This document shows positions 45,201-51,158 of a DNA stretch of 64,000 nucleotides, in pieces. The stretch is from contig OZ024875.1 of the NCBI GenBank assembly GCA_964017185.1, forward strand, positions 50,175,986-50,239,985, in the 5' to 3' direction. The notes beneath the pieces are model-generated. The model ran no database searches. It was not told the origin of the DNA and saw only the letters and a program-made list of their open reading frames with translations. The DNA comes from Rugalucina vietnamica. Lineage: Eukaryota > Mollusca > Bivalvia > Lucinida > Lucinidae. Both the position numbers and the translations under genes were made by a program. How positions within the stretch are numbered: the first letter of the stretch is position 1; each line of letters starts with the position of its first letter.

Positions 45201-46850
45201 CACCAGGGTGAGGAAGCTCACTTATTATCTGCGCAAAGGGGAGTAGAGCGTCGCGACAAAGGTAGTGCCTTATTTCATATTATTGGATTGGTGTGTTGAT
45301 ATTGGTGAAAATTGTATCTTCCTTATCATACAGCATGCAGAATGCTTCTGTCTGTGATGTACATGTACATTGTATATGAACATGGAGAAATGCCAAACAG
45401 TTTGATATCAAAACTATCAGGTATCTCTTTGGTTGTTCCTGGTCTTCAGCTGATTCGAGAAGACAGTGTTATTCATGGGCAAGATTGTGCACTTATTAGT
45501 GGTAAACAGTCATTGGTGGTCTGCCCAGGAATTGTGTGGTTAGGATAAGAAATCTCACTTGTATACTGCTGGTGTAAAACAACAAAAGTCATCATAAACT
45601 TGTTAGAAATCATGATAACATGTCATTGAAATGTATACCCCCTCACACGGGTCCCGTAAGCGAAACGGCAAGAGCATCCACTTCGAGAGCGGGAGGTCGT
45701 GGGTTCAATCCCTGGCTGTGTCAGACCAAAGACATTAAGAATGGTACCAGTGGCTACCTTGCTTGGTGCTCAGCATTATAAGGCAAGCACTGGCTTCTCT
45801 CTCCAAAAATATAACATCACTAACATTGCATGAAACATGAAAAAGTCTGACAGTATAAATAAAAAATGTCTGATAATAATCAATGTTTGTATTCACTTGA
45901 GGACCATAGAGAAGAATGGCTTTTGTGCTAAATTCTTTTGTTCGCTTGAAAACATAGATTGTGGGCACTCGTCGGGGAGACGGTTCTAACTTGTACCCAC
46001 AATCAGTGTTTTGAGCAAAAGTAAGAAAAGTATCAAAATTTCTTAACTGAACATTTTGAATTTTTACGACTCAAGAAAAATATGTATATTGCATGGGCAT
46101 GATTTTGTAATGTTTAATTTCTAGGTCATGTCCAGAGTGCCGTGTCCAGTCTGACTTTGTCACACCGAGTAAACACTGGGTGGAAACCAAAGATGAAAAG
46201 ATAAAGCTTATTGATGGGTACAAGAGAGCTCTCAGGTATTATCAACGGGTCAGACTGACCTTAACTGTTTTGGGTTTGTACTTTCTTTGCCTCTTGTGAA
46301 AGAACATTTTACAAAACGGTTAGTCAGTCTGTATTTTCAATGATTTTTTTAACAAAAAAAAAAATAATAATTTTTCAATATGCAATACTGGTCAGAAATT
46401 TCTTATTTTTGCCACAACATAGAATCTTGAAGATAAGCTGCCAGTTTCTTTGTTAAAGTGTCAGAAGTGTAGCTGAGGCCTGTTTTCATATGATCAGGAA
46501 CATTTACGTACAATTTTCTTTATTTCAGTCAGAAGCCGTGCAAATATTTCGACCAAGGTCGCGGTGAGTGTCAATTTAACGACAAGTGTTTCTATCTCCA
46601 CGCCTACCCAGACGGCACCAAAGCTGAACCTCAACCACGGAAAACCAGAAGCAGAAGAAATGCAGATGGTGACCTGGACTATTTACAGAGATTACTACTC
46701 TGGGATTTCCTGCAGGAGCGGGAAGATCGCCTGGACAGTTTGTTGTTATTGGAGTTAGAGGATGATTTAACAAATCTTATTCTTGATTTCGCCACAGACT
46801 CTGATGATGATGATAGTGATGAGGAGTTCTATTTGGGACTACTTTCTTAG
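27225..46850 (+). CDS. MKRN1: Makorin RING-type E3 ubiquitin ligase, seven exons
   Basis: Makorins are CCCH zinc-finger E3 ligases that bind RNA and ubiquitinate protein substrates. The exons are 27225-27268, 34417-34542, 35599-35843, 43331-43548, 44356-44570, 46125-46235 and 46529-46850. All have GT-AG borders and matching phases, giving 426 residues; an alternative exon 4 acceptor at 43295 adds 12. Visible domains: CCCH fingers at about 14-32 (CRYFVHGACSKGNACPFSH) and 42-60 (CRFYLKGCCSYADRCRYDH), the family signature EFVPGQPF at about 127-134, a third CCCH at 168-186, the makorin Cys-His motif (CELCGLAVLHPGDVEQRETH), C3HC4 RING at 235-288, and a fourth CCCH at 324-344 (CKYFDQGRGECQFNDKCFYLH split around Gln-Phe). 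The tail is acidic. The start ATG opens MAEAYGPPPTKVLC, whose last codons join exon 2 in frame. Intron 3 contains a young LTR retrotransposon. The symbol marks the family; orthology to vertebrate MKRN1 versus MKRN2 is not settled. Confidence 0.92.
27523..27630. mobile_element. Small hAT-type MITE in makorin intron 1
   Basis: Arms TAGTCTGACTGGTCAGCCG and the inverse CGGCTGACCCGCCAGACTA bound a 108-bp element. It is flanked by a perfect 8-bp duplication GCTCCACC (27515-27522 and 27631-27638), the target-site size of hAT elements. Confidence 0.88.
27815..28690 (+). pseudogene. LINE RT fragment, plus orientation, left half
   Basis: Translation shows GIRGSTHQWIASWLSERFQK, VLSGVPQGS, then after a MITE insertion FINDLPDNIRSSVRVFADDC and ETDWQ. 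It continues in decayed form to a region matching NLALAPQH. It is frameshifted and interrupted by MITE B at 27997-28254. The right half of the same copy resumes at about 29889, beyond an inverted copy of the same family. Confidence 0.85.
27997..28254. mobile_element. MITE family B, copy 3, inserted in LINE
   Basis: Full-length copy: CATCACGAAAACATGTCCGT at the left, the inverted AACATAGATTGTGGGTACTC core, and CATGGGCAAGTTTTTGTAAT at the right. It splits the LINE GVPQGS codons, so it is younger than that LINE copy. Confidence 0.88.
28690..29888 (-). pseudogene. LINE RT fragment, minus orientation, nested in the plus copy
   Basis: Minus-strand translation gives VLSGVPQGSVLGLVLFLIFI, RLFADDCVLYRNINS, SAKYLGLTITDNLEWGQHIS and KEVAYKTLVRPQLEYAAPIW. 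The family matches the plus copy on either side. It is 5'-truncated at a position matching the plus copy at about 27855 and ends at about 28690 with the 3' tail. It appears to have landed inside the sister element, producing an inverted repeat of roughly 0.8-0.9 kb. A frameshift near the C-terminus makes it non-functional. Confidence 0.85.
29889..30811 (+). pseudogene. LINE RT fragment, plus orientation, right half
   Basis: It continues the plus copy: KEVAYQTLVRPQLEYAAPIW, TAARWICRRWHNTSSVDDML, SLTFFYKIHSGTMSLDKDKY, then (after a SINE insertion) YSDALKNSFFPRTIPLWNSL and the 3' UTR with a GAAA-type tail. The SINE at 30182-30436 disrupts it. Confidence 0.83.
30168..30450 (-). mobile_element. 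tRNA-derived SINE, family S2, with target duplication
   Basis: The minus-strand head has box A-like TGGCCCAGTGGTTAAGG and box B-like GGGTTCGCGCC. The body includes CAGGTGGTTTTTCCCCGGG and ends in a poly-A tail (plus-strand T run at 30182-30196). A perfect 14-bp duplication AAAGATAAATATCT lies at 30168-30181 and 30437-30450. A truncated relative of the tail is at 53383-53460. Confidence 0.93.
30955..31165. repeat. AT-rich foldback repeat
   Basis: Repeated direct and inverted copies of ATAGATTCTTATGG and TCTATATTCTAGTA, with outer arms GCACTCTCTATTTGAGAAAT and TTTCTCAAACAGAAAGTGC. No coding content. Confidence 0.7.
31353..31590. mobile_element. MITE family A, copy 2
   Basis: Full-length copy with hairpin core GCGAAAACAAAGGCGC...GCGCCTTTGTTTTCGC and ends AGAAAACCAACAAT / ATTGTTGGTTTTCCC (subfamily 2). 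The left end is decayed. It lies in makorin intron 1. Confidence 0.88.
31892..31955. repeat. Short palindrome plus an extra arm
   Basis: AATGTGAGAATCCTTTGCA pairs with the inverse immediately to its right, and a further copy of TGCAAAGGATTCTCACATT follows. It abuts repeat family C copy 1. Confidence 0.85.
31956..33262 (+). mobile_element. Hairpin-ended repeat family C, copy 1 (3' truncated)
   Basis: The 5' stem-loop GCTCACCTGAGCC-gaa-GGCTCACAGGTGAGC (31961-31991) is followed by GGCGTCCGTCCGTCG and three tandem units of about 430-460 bp. Each unit contains CCAAGATGGCCGCCATGG, ATGACCTTGACCTATTT and GGCTATATACATGTATAT. In this copy, two units carry CTATAAATAG (32163, 32618) where other copies carry CCATATATGG. 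The 3' terminal hairpin seen in other copies is missing. Confidence 0.82.
33263..33864. other. Intron 1 stretch with GCGTAC-rich inverted motifs
   Basis: 33275-33390 has clustered GCGTAC/GTACGC motifs in both orientations (TGCGTATGTACGCACG, GCGTACCATGTACGCAG), suggesting a decayed foldback. No exon was found. Confidence 0.4.
33865..34076. mobile_element. Foldback MITE in makorin intron 1
   Basis: Inner arms GCCAGCTCACACGACGAACAA and the imperfect inverse TTGTTCGTCGCGTGGGCTGG lie inside outer arms TTTTGCACTTTTTGGTCTAT / ATAGACCCAAAATTGCAAAA. About 210 bp, no protein. Confidence 0.75.
34743..34979. mobile_element. MITE family A, copy 3
   Basis: Full-length, subfamily 1 (AGAAAACCGGA ends). The hairpin core contains a perfect palindrome GATCAGCTTCGCGGT / ACCGCGAAGCTGATC. 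In makorin intron 2. Confidence 0.92.
35343..35578. mobile_element. MITE family A, copy 4, beside the makorin exon 3 acceptor
   Basis: Full-length, subfamily 1. Its right end is 20 bp upstream of exon 3 (35599), so the branch-point region of intron 2 lies at or inside the MITE. Confidence 0.92.
35885..36030. mobile_element. Decayed relative of MITE family T
   Basis: Fragments such as CATGTAAATTTGACCTCTCT-TAAGCG and GAGACCACCTGTCTTTGG resemble the interior of the element at 5477-5971. No ends are preserved. Confidence 0.45.
36165..36379. mobile_element. MITE family A, copy 5
   Basis: Subfamily 1 copy with a shortened hairpin centre: GATCAGCTTCGCATC replaces the full palindrome. In makorin intron 3, about 80 bp left of the LTR retrotransposon. 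Confidence 0.88.
36462..37277 (-). repeat. 3' LTR
   Basis: Matches 42464-43280 along its length except for one missing T in a T run near 36810. In transcript sense it begins TGTTATG and ends CGTAACA. Confidence 0.95.
37278..37289 (-). promoter_or_regulatory. Polypurine tract
   Basis: Minus-strand GAAGAGGGGAAG lies directly before the 3' LTR, the expected plus-strand priming site of an LTR retrotransposon. Confidence 0.8.
37425..42350 (-). CDS. Gag-Pol polyprotein, INT upstream of RT
   Basis: A single 1641-residue frame. Order by approximate residue: charged coiled coil 65-195; Gag-like region 200-345; CCHC knuckle CNYCKKTGHIISEC near 432; aspartic protease DTGAS near 525; integrase HHCC zinc domain 783-835 (HETPMSGHLG...CKSCHTC); integrase core with Asp 856 (IIDCVGP), Asp 917 (SDQGSNF) and Glu 950 (LERFHQ); GPY/F motif near 1092; RT from about 1228 with the YIDD box near 1373; RNase H from about 1515 (DASDVGAG) ending in DTLSR. 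Protease, integrase, RT and RNase H catalytic residues are all present. Typical Ty3/gypsy elements place integrase last; here it precedes RT as in Ty1/copia, while the RT, RNase H and GPY/F sequences are Ty3-like. The Met at 42350 follows the leader and precedes the coiled coil. Confidence 0.96.
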   Translation of the reverse strand: MSFKLSDFIAAPSQELLDKAKKSDLLDIADHYGLSNIKTSMLKHEIKNILIQFFVDEEIFDSSATSKILVTQTDLQLREIEIKNQITLEKLRLDQEERIRREKEERKERIRLETIEREDRMHREKLELEKLRLEMEEREKEKQREMEREKLERAEKLEIEKERLEIEKEKLQFELKMKELELQGKSKSKSLPLATSMVFDVTKHIRLVPPFQEKEVDKYFLHFEKVAENLKWPKEHWTLLLQSVVIGKAREIYTQLSLEQSSDYDTVKELILKAYELVPEAYRQKFRDCRKDHDQTHVEFARTKEQLFDRWCSSKKVGSDHAKLRQLMLVEEFKRCINSDVKAFLNEREVENLETAARLADDYALTHKASFVNKPYPRKPYNPQSKQITPQSKPYSPQSGPKANPSNPTDNSSPKPKFSSENKGQNPLSQPICNYCKKTGHIISECLALKRKKERENLDSAKPTGLTSLKAKPQSCIQEENPILTRTCKESVSEDSIMEIYEPFLSDGFVSLNSDSAQSTPIKILRDTGASQSLILADTLPFSEKSSSGTSVLIQGVECGFVNVPLHNIYLSSDLVTGPVAVGIRPSLPFKGIHLLLGNDLAGDKVVVNPLLTSTPCVDQPPDPIEQEIPDLYPSCAVTRAMAKKAKLYDGMQDINLTDTLIGQSFNKEISTSLSSSQSDIQTDPSNLRSGSENDLSPSNSNDQGHDQLSRSQLCKEQHSDPEISPLFERAFNENEISQVPVCYYVKNGILMPKWRPPDVSAEDEWTVNHQIVIPRVYRPEILNLAHETPMSGHLGVNKTYHKILNHFYWPGIKSDVSQHCKSCHTCQMVGKPNQTIPKAQLQPIPAFDEPFSRVIIDCVGPLPKTKKGCEYLLTIMCASTRFPEAIPLRNIKAKTIVNALVKFFTFVGLPKSIQSDQGSNFMSGIFQQVMYELGIKQYKSSAYHPESQGALERFHQTLKNMIRSYCFDTEKDWNEGIHLLLFAVRESVQESLGFSPFELVFGHTVRGPLKLLKEKFLSDDDSSLNLLQYVSDFKNRLSKACDAAQSNLKSAQSKMKIRYDENAKDRNFEPGDKVLALLPIPGRPLQARYYGPYTVDKKLSDVNYIVNTPGRRKQKQLCHINMLKKYIDRDSSVISSVNIVNSVPHEQNQMDSEDFNLEKSDPSSSKLQNSDILQNLDQKLSHLDSDKRLELKQLVLEYEHLFPDIPSRTDKIYHDVDIIEGSKPVKQHPYRMNPVKQQYLREEVQYLLDNDFIEPSQSEWSSPCILVPKPDGTFRMCTDYRKVNSVTKTDTFPIPRIDDCIDNIGHAKYVTKFDLLKGFWQIPLTDRAKEISAFVTPDGLYQYKVMPFGMKNSPATFQRLVNSLISNLDGCKAYIDDAIIFSEEWQQHLQTIRTFFDRLSDAKLTVNLAKSEFCHANLTFLGHIVGQGQVKPVEAKVEAISDFPVPTSKRQLMRFLGMAGYYRKFCNNFSAIAEPLTNLLGKKAKYVWTDDCQKSFDKLKAILRSAPVLLAPSFDKEFKLAVDASDVGAGSVLLQEDDNGVDHPVCYFSKKFNKHQRNYSTIEKECLSLILALQHFEVYLASSHAPIVVFSDHNPLTFIHKMKNKNQRLLRWSLMLQEHNLDIRHIRGRDNIIPDTLSRA
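42442..42459 (-). promoter_or_regulatory. Primer-binding site
   Basis: Minus-strand TGGGGGCTCGAGTCCGGG begins 4 nt inside the 5' LTR. It starts with TGG and matches the shape of a tRNA 3' end. The tRNA species was not identified. Confidence 0.75.
42464..43280 (-). repeat. 5' LTR
   Basis: The 817-bp partner of 36462-37277. On the plus strand it ends 50 bp upstream of the favoured exon 4 acceptor of makorin (14 bp upstream of the alternative acceptor), and its transcription would run away from exon 4. Confidence 0.95.
43586..43821. mobile_element. MITE family A, copy 6, beside the makorin exon 4 donor
   Basis: Full-length, subfamily 2 (GGGAAAACCAACAAT ends). It starts 37 bp after exon 4 ends. 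Confidence 0.92.
44075..44311. mobile_element. MITE family A, copy 7, beside the makorin exon 5 acceptor
   Basis: Full-length, subfamily 2. It ends 44 bp before exon 5. With copy 6, it makes up more than half of the 806-bp intron 4. Confidence 0.92.
44575..44768. mobile_element. MITE family B, copy 4, abutting the makorin exon 5 donor
   Basis: ACATTACGAAATATACAGAG begins about 5 bp after exon 5, so the donor GTACAC runs straight into the MITE. The inner part keeps AGTACCCACAATCTATGTTT and the TATACCCC segment; the right end is truncated. Confidence 0.75.
44831..44908 (+). pseudogene. Decayed duplicate of the makorin RING exon, copy 1
   Basis: Matches the 3' part of exon 5: CATGTC, ACACACTTCTTCTGTCTGT, GGAAGTGGAGAAGTTC, and AACAAAACTATCAG followed by a GT donor-like dinucleotide. 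Translated it still shows FFCLWYIRKWRSS, with two RING Cys replaced (C to F, C to Y) and a short deletion. It cannot make a working RING. Confidence 0.8.
45341..45420 (+). pseudogene. Decayed duplicate of the makorin RING exon, copy 2
   Basis: Matches the exon 5 end: TGCTTCTGTCTGTGATGT, CATGGAGAAATGCCAAACAG, TTTGATATCAAAACTATCAG before GT. It carries an insertion and an in-frame stop. It shares the upstream stretch GATATTGGTGAAAATTG with copy 1, so the two arose by duplication of a segment wider than the exon. Confidence 0.75.
45611..46111. mobile_element. MITE family B, copy 5, ending at the makorin exon 6 acceptor
   Basis: The left end (CATGATAACATGTCATTGAA, TATACCCC) is cut by a SINE at 45650. 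The inverted core ACATAGATTGTGGGCACTCG...ACCCACAATC continues to the right end GCATGGGCATGATTTTGTAA. It stops 13 bp before exon 6 (46125), so the branch-point region is MITE-derived. Confidence 0.85.
45650..45825 (+). mobile_element. tRNA-derived SINE, family S1, copy 3, nested in MITE B
   Basis: GGTCCCGTAAGCGAAACGGC head, box B-like GGGTTCAATCCC, body GTACCAGTGGCTACCTTGC and AAGGCAAGCACTGGCTTCTC. In makorin intron 5. Confidence 0.9.
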
Positions 46851-47160
46851 CTAAGAAACTACTTCCTTAGCCAGGGACTGTTCTCTTAGCTAGGGTCTAT
46901 TTTCTTAGCTACAGACTACTTTCCTAACTAGGGACTACTGTCTTAGCTAGGGACTATTTTCCTAGCTAGGGTCTACTTTCTTAGCTAGGAACTACTTTCT
47001 TAGCTATGGACTATTTCTTAGCTAGGGTCTTCTTCTTTCTTCGCTAGAGACTACTTTCCTAGTAAGGGACTACTTTCTTAGCTAGGGATGATGATATCTA
47101 TAGCAAGGGATGGCTTTCTTAGCAGATTTATATTCCAAGCTAGAAAATTATTTCTAAGCT
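46835..47160 (+). repeat. Minisatellite containing the makorin stop codon
   Basis: About ten degenerate copies of GGGACTACTTTCTTAGCTA, about 20-30 bp each. The first unit is the end of the makorin ORF: GGA CTA CTT TCT TAG encodes Gly-Leu-Leu-Ser-stop. The array therefore grew from, or into, the coding end and forms the proximal 3' UTR. Confidence 0.88.
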
Positions 47161-47213
47161 GACAACTGTACTTTTGGCAGGGACCTATCTCATTGATTAA
47201 TATTGGTTTAAAG

Positions 47214-47431
47214 TAGGATGCGACATTTGGTCTAAAAATTCTTCATTTTTCGTAACTTTTTTTTACACCAAATGTCGCACCTGCGAGTTGTCCCTTAGAC
47301 GAAATGTCCTGTCGATGAAATGTCATTTAGAGACCAAATGTCCTTTAGACCAAATGGCATTTAGATGAAATGTCTTTTAGATGAAATGTCATTTAGATGA
47401 AATGGTTGTAGATGAAATGTCCTGCACTCCT
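47214..47431. repeat. Foldback with tandem GATGAAATGTC motif
   Basis: Outer ends TAGGATGCGACATTTGG and the imperfect inverse at AATGTCCTGCACTCCTA enclose about seven copies of TTTAGATGAAATGTC. Architecture resembles the intron 1 foldback at 12608. It lies downstream of makorin. Confidence 0.72.
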
Positions 47432-47678
47432 ATTACAGTACCACTTTATTAGCATGGGACTACTTTCGTAGGAGCCACTTACTTAGCTAGGAACTAATTA
47501 ATTGGCTTGTAGGGAGAGACCCAATTCTATGCTATAGTCTTCATCCCTAGCTATGGACTTTTGTAGCCGAACTTTCTATAGTGCTTTATACTAGTCACAG
47601 GTTGATACTTGTTGTCCATTGCAGATGGTTGTTTGCACACTAAGTACCTGTATTAAAGCTTGGGTCATGTGATATATT

Positions 47679-49246
47679 ATTAGCTCACCTGAGCCGTTAG
47701 GCTCACAAGGTGAGCTTATAGGATGGCCATGATCCGGCGTCCGTCCGTCCGTCGTCCGTCCGTCCACAATTTCAAAGATCTTCTCCTCTGAAACCGCTTG
47801 GCCAATCAAAGCCAAATTTTATATGAAGCATCTATAGGAAGGGGGAACCAGTGTATATATAAGAAATCCAGGTCACATGACCAAGATGGCCGCCATGCCC
47901 ATATATGGTAAAAACCCTTCAAAAATCTCCTTCTCCCGAACCAGTGGACCGATTTCAACGAAACTTGGCATGAAGCATCAATGGCTCAAGCACTACAATG
48001 TATATATAAATTATGACCCTGTGATGACCTTGACCTATTTTACAGCAAGGTCAACATAGGTCACCAATGCATTTGAATGGGGAAAACTTTTAAAATGTCA
48101 TTTAAAGTGAAAGTCTTGCAGGAAATGGGCAGTAGGACTGAATATTAATGATTCTGAAAAAAAAATTGGACCCCAGGGGCTCGTGTCCCCACCCCGGGGC
48201 AATATACATGTATATCTTCACTATATTCAAACGTCTTCTCCTCTGAAACCGCTTGACCAATCAAAGCCAAATTTTATGTAAAGCATCAATAGGAAGGGAT
48301 AGATCCCGCGTCTGTCCGTCGTCCGTCCGTCCGTCCACAATTTCAAAGATCTGCTCCTCTGAAACCGCTTGACCAATCAAAGCCAAATTTTATGTAAAGC
48401 ATCAATAGGAAGGGATAACCAATGTATATATAAATAATCCAGGTCACATGACCAAGATGGCCGCCATGCCCATATATGGTAAAAACCCTTCAAAAATCTT
48501 TTTCTCTGCAACCGGTGGACCAATTTCAATGAAACTTGGCATGAAACATCGATGGCTAAAGCACTACAATGTATATATAAATCATGACCCTGTGATGACC
48601 TTGACCTATTTTATGGCAAGGTCAACACAGGTCGCCAATGCTTTTGAATGGGGAAAACTTTTAAAATGTCATTTAAAGTGAAAGTCTTGCAGGAAATGGG
48701 CATTAGGACTGACTATTAATGATTCTGACAAAAAATGGACCACAGGGGCTCATATGCCCCCACCCCGGGGCAAATATACATGTATATCTCCATAATATTC
48801 AAACATCTGCTCCTCTGAAACCACTTGGCCAATCAAAGCCAAATTTTATGTGAAGCATCTATAGGATGGGATAATCAATGTGTATATAAATAATCCAGGT
48901 CACATGGCCGCCAGGCCCATATATGGTAAAAATCTCTCAAAAATCTTCTTCTCCGGAACCAGTGGACCGATTTCAAGGAAACTTGGCTTGAAGCATCGAT
49001 GGCTCAAGTACTACAATGTATATATAAATCATGACCCTGTGATGACCTTGACCCAGTTTATGGCAAGGTCAACATGGGTTGCCAATGCATTTGAATGGGA
49101 ATAACTGTTAAAATGTCATTTGAAGGAAAAAGCCAGCAGGAAATTGGCAAATGGACAAAATATTGATTATTCAAAAGAAAATGGCCCAAGGGCTTCATCT
49201 GCCCCTGCACTGGGATTAAATACCATAATATTCAAACATGTTTATT
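47679..49246 (+). mobile_element. Hairpin-ended repeat family C, copy 2, 5' part
   Basis: The 5' stem-loop GCTCACCTGAGCC-gtta-GGCTCACAAGGTGAGC is followed by repeated GTCCGTCC and three long tandem units. CCATATATGG occurs at 47899, 48470 and 48917, with ATGACCTTGACC in each unit. It is interrupted by a family E element; its 3' end is at 52698-52757. Confidence 0.85.
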
Positions 49247-49719
49247 AGCTCGACTGCACGAAGTGCATAGAGCTATTGCAGTCACCCCGGTCGTCCACGT
49301 TCCCGTTCCCGTTCCCGTGCGCGTTCCCGTGCGCGTTCCCATGCGCGTGCACGTCACACTTGCGTTAAAGTTTTCTAGAAGTCCATATCTTGACAACCAC
49401 TCATCAGAAGGCATTCATACTTGGACCATAGATACCCCTGTAGGGTTAGCTTTCATTCCATGGCATCTGGCCCCTGGGTCCAGGCCAGGGGGTGGGGCTG
49501 GAGGTTAAAATCTAGAACACCTTCAAAAATGGCAATTCTTATGTTAAAGTTTTCTAGAAGTCCATATCTTGACAACCACTCATCAGAAAGCATTGATACT
49601 TGGGCCATTGACACCCTGTAGGGTCGGCTTTCATTCCATGGCATCAGATATTTGGGTCCATGCCAGGGGGTGGGGCTAGAGGTTAAAATCTAGAACACCA
49701 TTAATAATAATGGCTTTAC

Positions 49720-50745
49720 TGTGATATATACTAGGCAAATTAAATTTAACAATTTTCGTAACATTCGCCAGACTGTGCACATAATGAATAAAAGTCATAT
49801 TTTGGAATATGGACCTAAGTGGTAACCTTTCGGCAAGAACTTCCAAGTGAAACGTTTCGAAAAAATCAAACCTTACGGCGATACTGACGTGACGTTACAA
49901 TTTAAGACACATGATCAAAACTTGCAGGTCTGATTAAAGTGGGAAACCAAAATCATGCTTAAGCAACTCTTTAGTCATCAAAACAAAGAAAAACATTTAA
50001 AACGTTTGGAAACAAAATTTTGTCGCCGAGAAATTAAGATCGTAAGTTGTTGAATTCGACGTTTTTTCTTTTGCTCCTACGTAATCGCCTTACAGTTACA
50101 TTTCTAGCTGGAATTTCCAGAAAATCGGCAATGAGTTTAAATGTCTGATGCATACCGATATGTTAAAATAAAGAGGGTTTGCCAAATTCCCTATCTTGGC
50201 TTTATAACGTGAGCTTAAATAAAGAGTTTCACGTCAGCGTTATCTCACTAGCATGACGAGTTAGGGCTGTGAATCTTTCAAGTGTTACTGACCAAGGTAT
50301 TGGCTGCATTGTGCTTAGTTTTTCTTGTTTTGTTTTTAAAAAATCAATGGAAACCAACTTACCCGAAATTAAGGCAATTTCGACCTATTGACGGCGCGTT
50401 GACATCGTTTTTGGCAGGTAACTTTTGTACCGAAAAAGCCCAATCTAACTTGTCACATAATCAACAACTTTTATAAAGAGGGGTTGAAAAGTATGGGCCT
50501 GATGGACTAAACAAAAGTCAGCTGTTTGCATTGTGTTCAATGGTTGAGAATTTTGCATCCACACCCTTTCTGTATTTGTTGGTTGTTGCAGAAACCTCTT
50601 TAAAGGATGGCGTTTTTAAATTCATCGTATCATGTGCCTAAGACACTGTTCTTGTCATTTAAATTAAAAAATAATGTCCAAAATTGCTCTGAGGTGATCA
50701 AAATTATATGTAACATCAAAAATTGCTAAATTTATTTTGCATAGT
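49720..50745. other. Unique segment inside family E, possible captured host DNA
   Basis: This 1-kb stretch lacks the repeats present on both sides. It contains an open frame (about 50273-50417) reading FLVLFLKNQWKPTYP, with an upstream hydrophobic stretch, that ends at a donor-like GCAG|GTAACT. There is no in-frame ATG, so it is not called a gene. Capture of a first exon by the element is possible but unproven. Confidence 0.4.
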
Positions 50746-51158
50746 ATAGTATTCTAGAAGTCTATATCTTGAAAACTTTTTATCAGAGGGCTTTCATACT
50801 CGGACCATAGGTACCCTGTAGGGTTGAGTTTCATTCCATGGCATCGGGCCCCTGGGTCCATGCCTGTGGGGTGGGGCTGGAGGTTAAAAACTAGAACACT
50901 AAAAAATAGATGTACTGCTGTGTAACTTTAACAAGGAGGCATATCTTGACAACAACTTATCATAAAGCATTCATACTTCATACACTTTAGGTTCCATGAC
51001 ATTGGACCTCTGGGTCGGAGTCAGGGGCGGGGCTAGAGGTCAAAATCTAGAACTCCTCGATTTTTTTTTCTTTTTATTTCTTAATAGAAACAACTTAGGA
51101 GGATGGTTGGTCATTCATCATTTGACTTTGTGACACTGACTTGTGTGTCATGACGGTA

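Noticed and set aside
47877..49104. Repeated short frames beginning M-T-K-M-A-A-M-P-I-Y-G-K
   Set aside because: The same frame recurs only because the family C tandem unit recurs; no splice context and the frames decay independently.
50273..50476. Small membrane-protein gene
   Set aside because: No in-frame ATG, lies within a repeat element; kept only as a possible captured exon.
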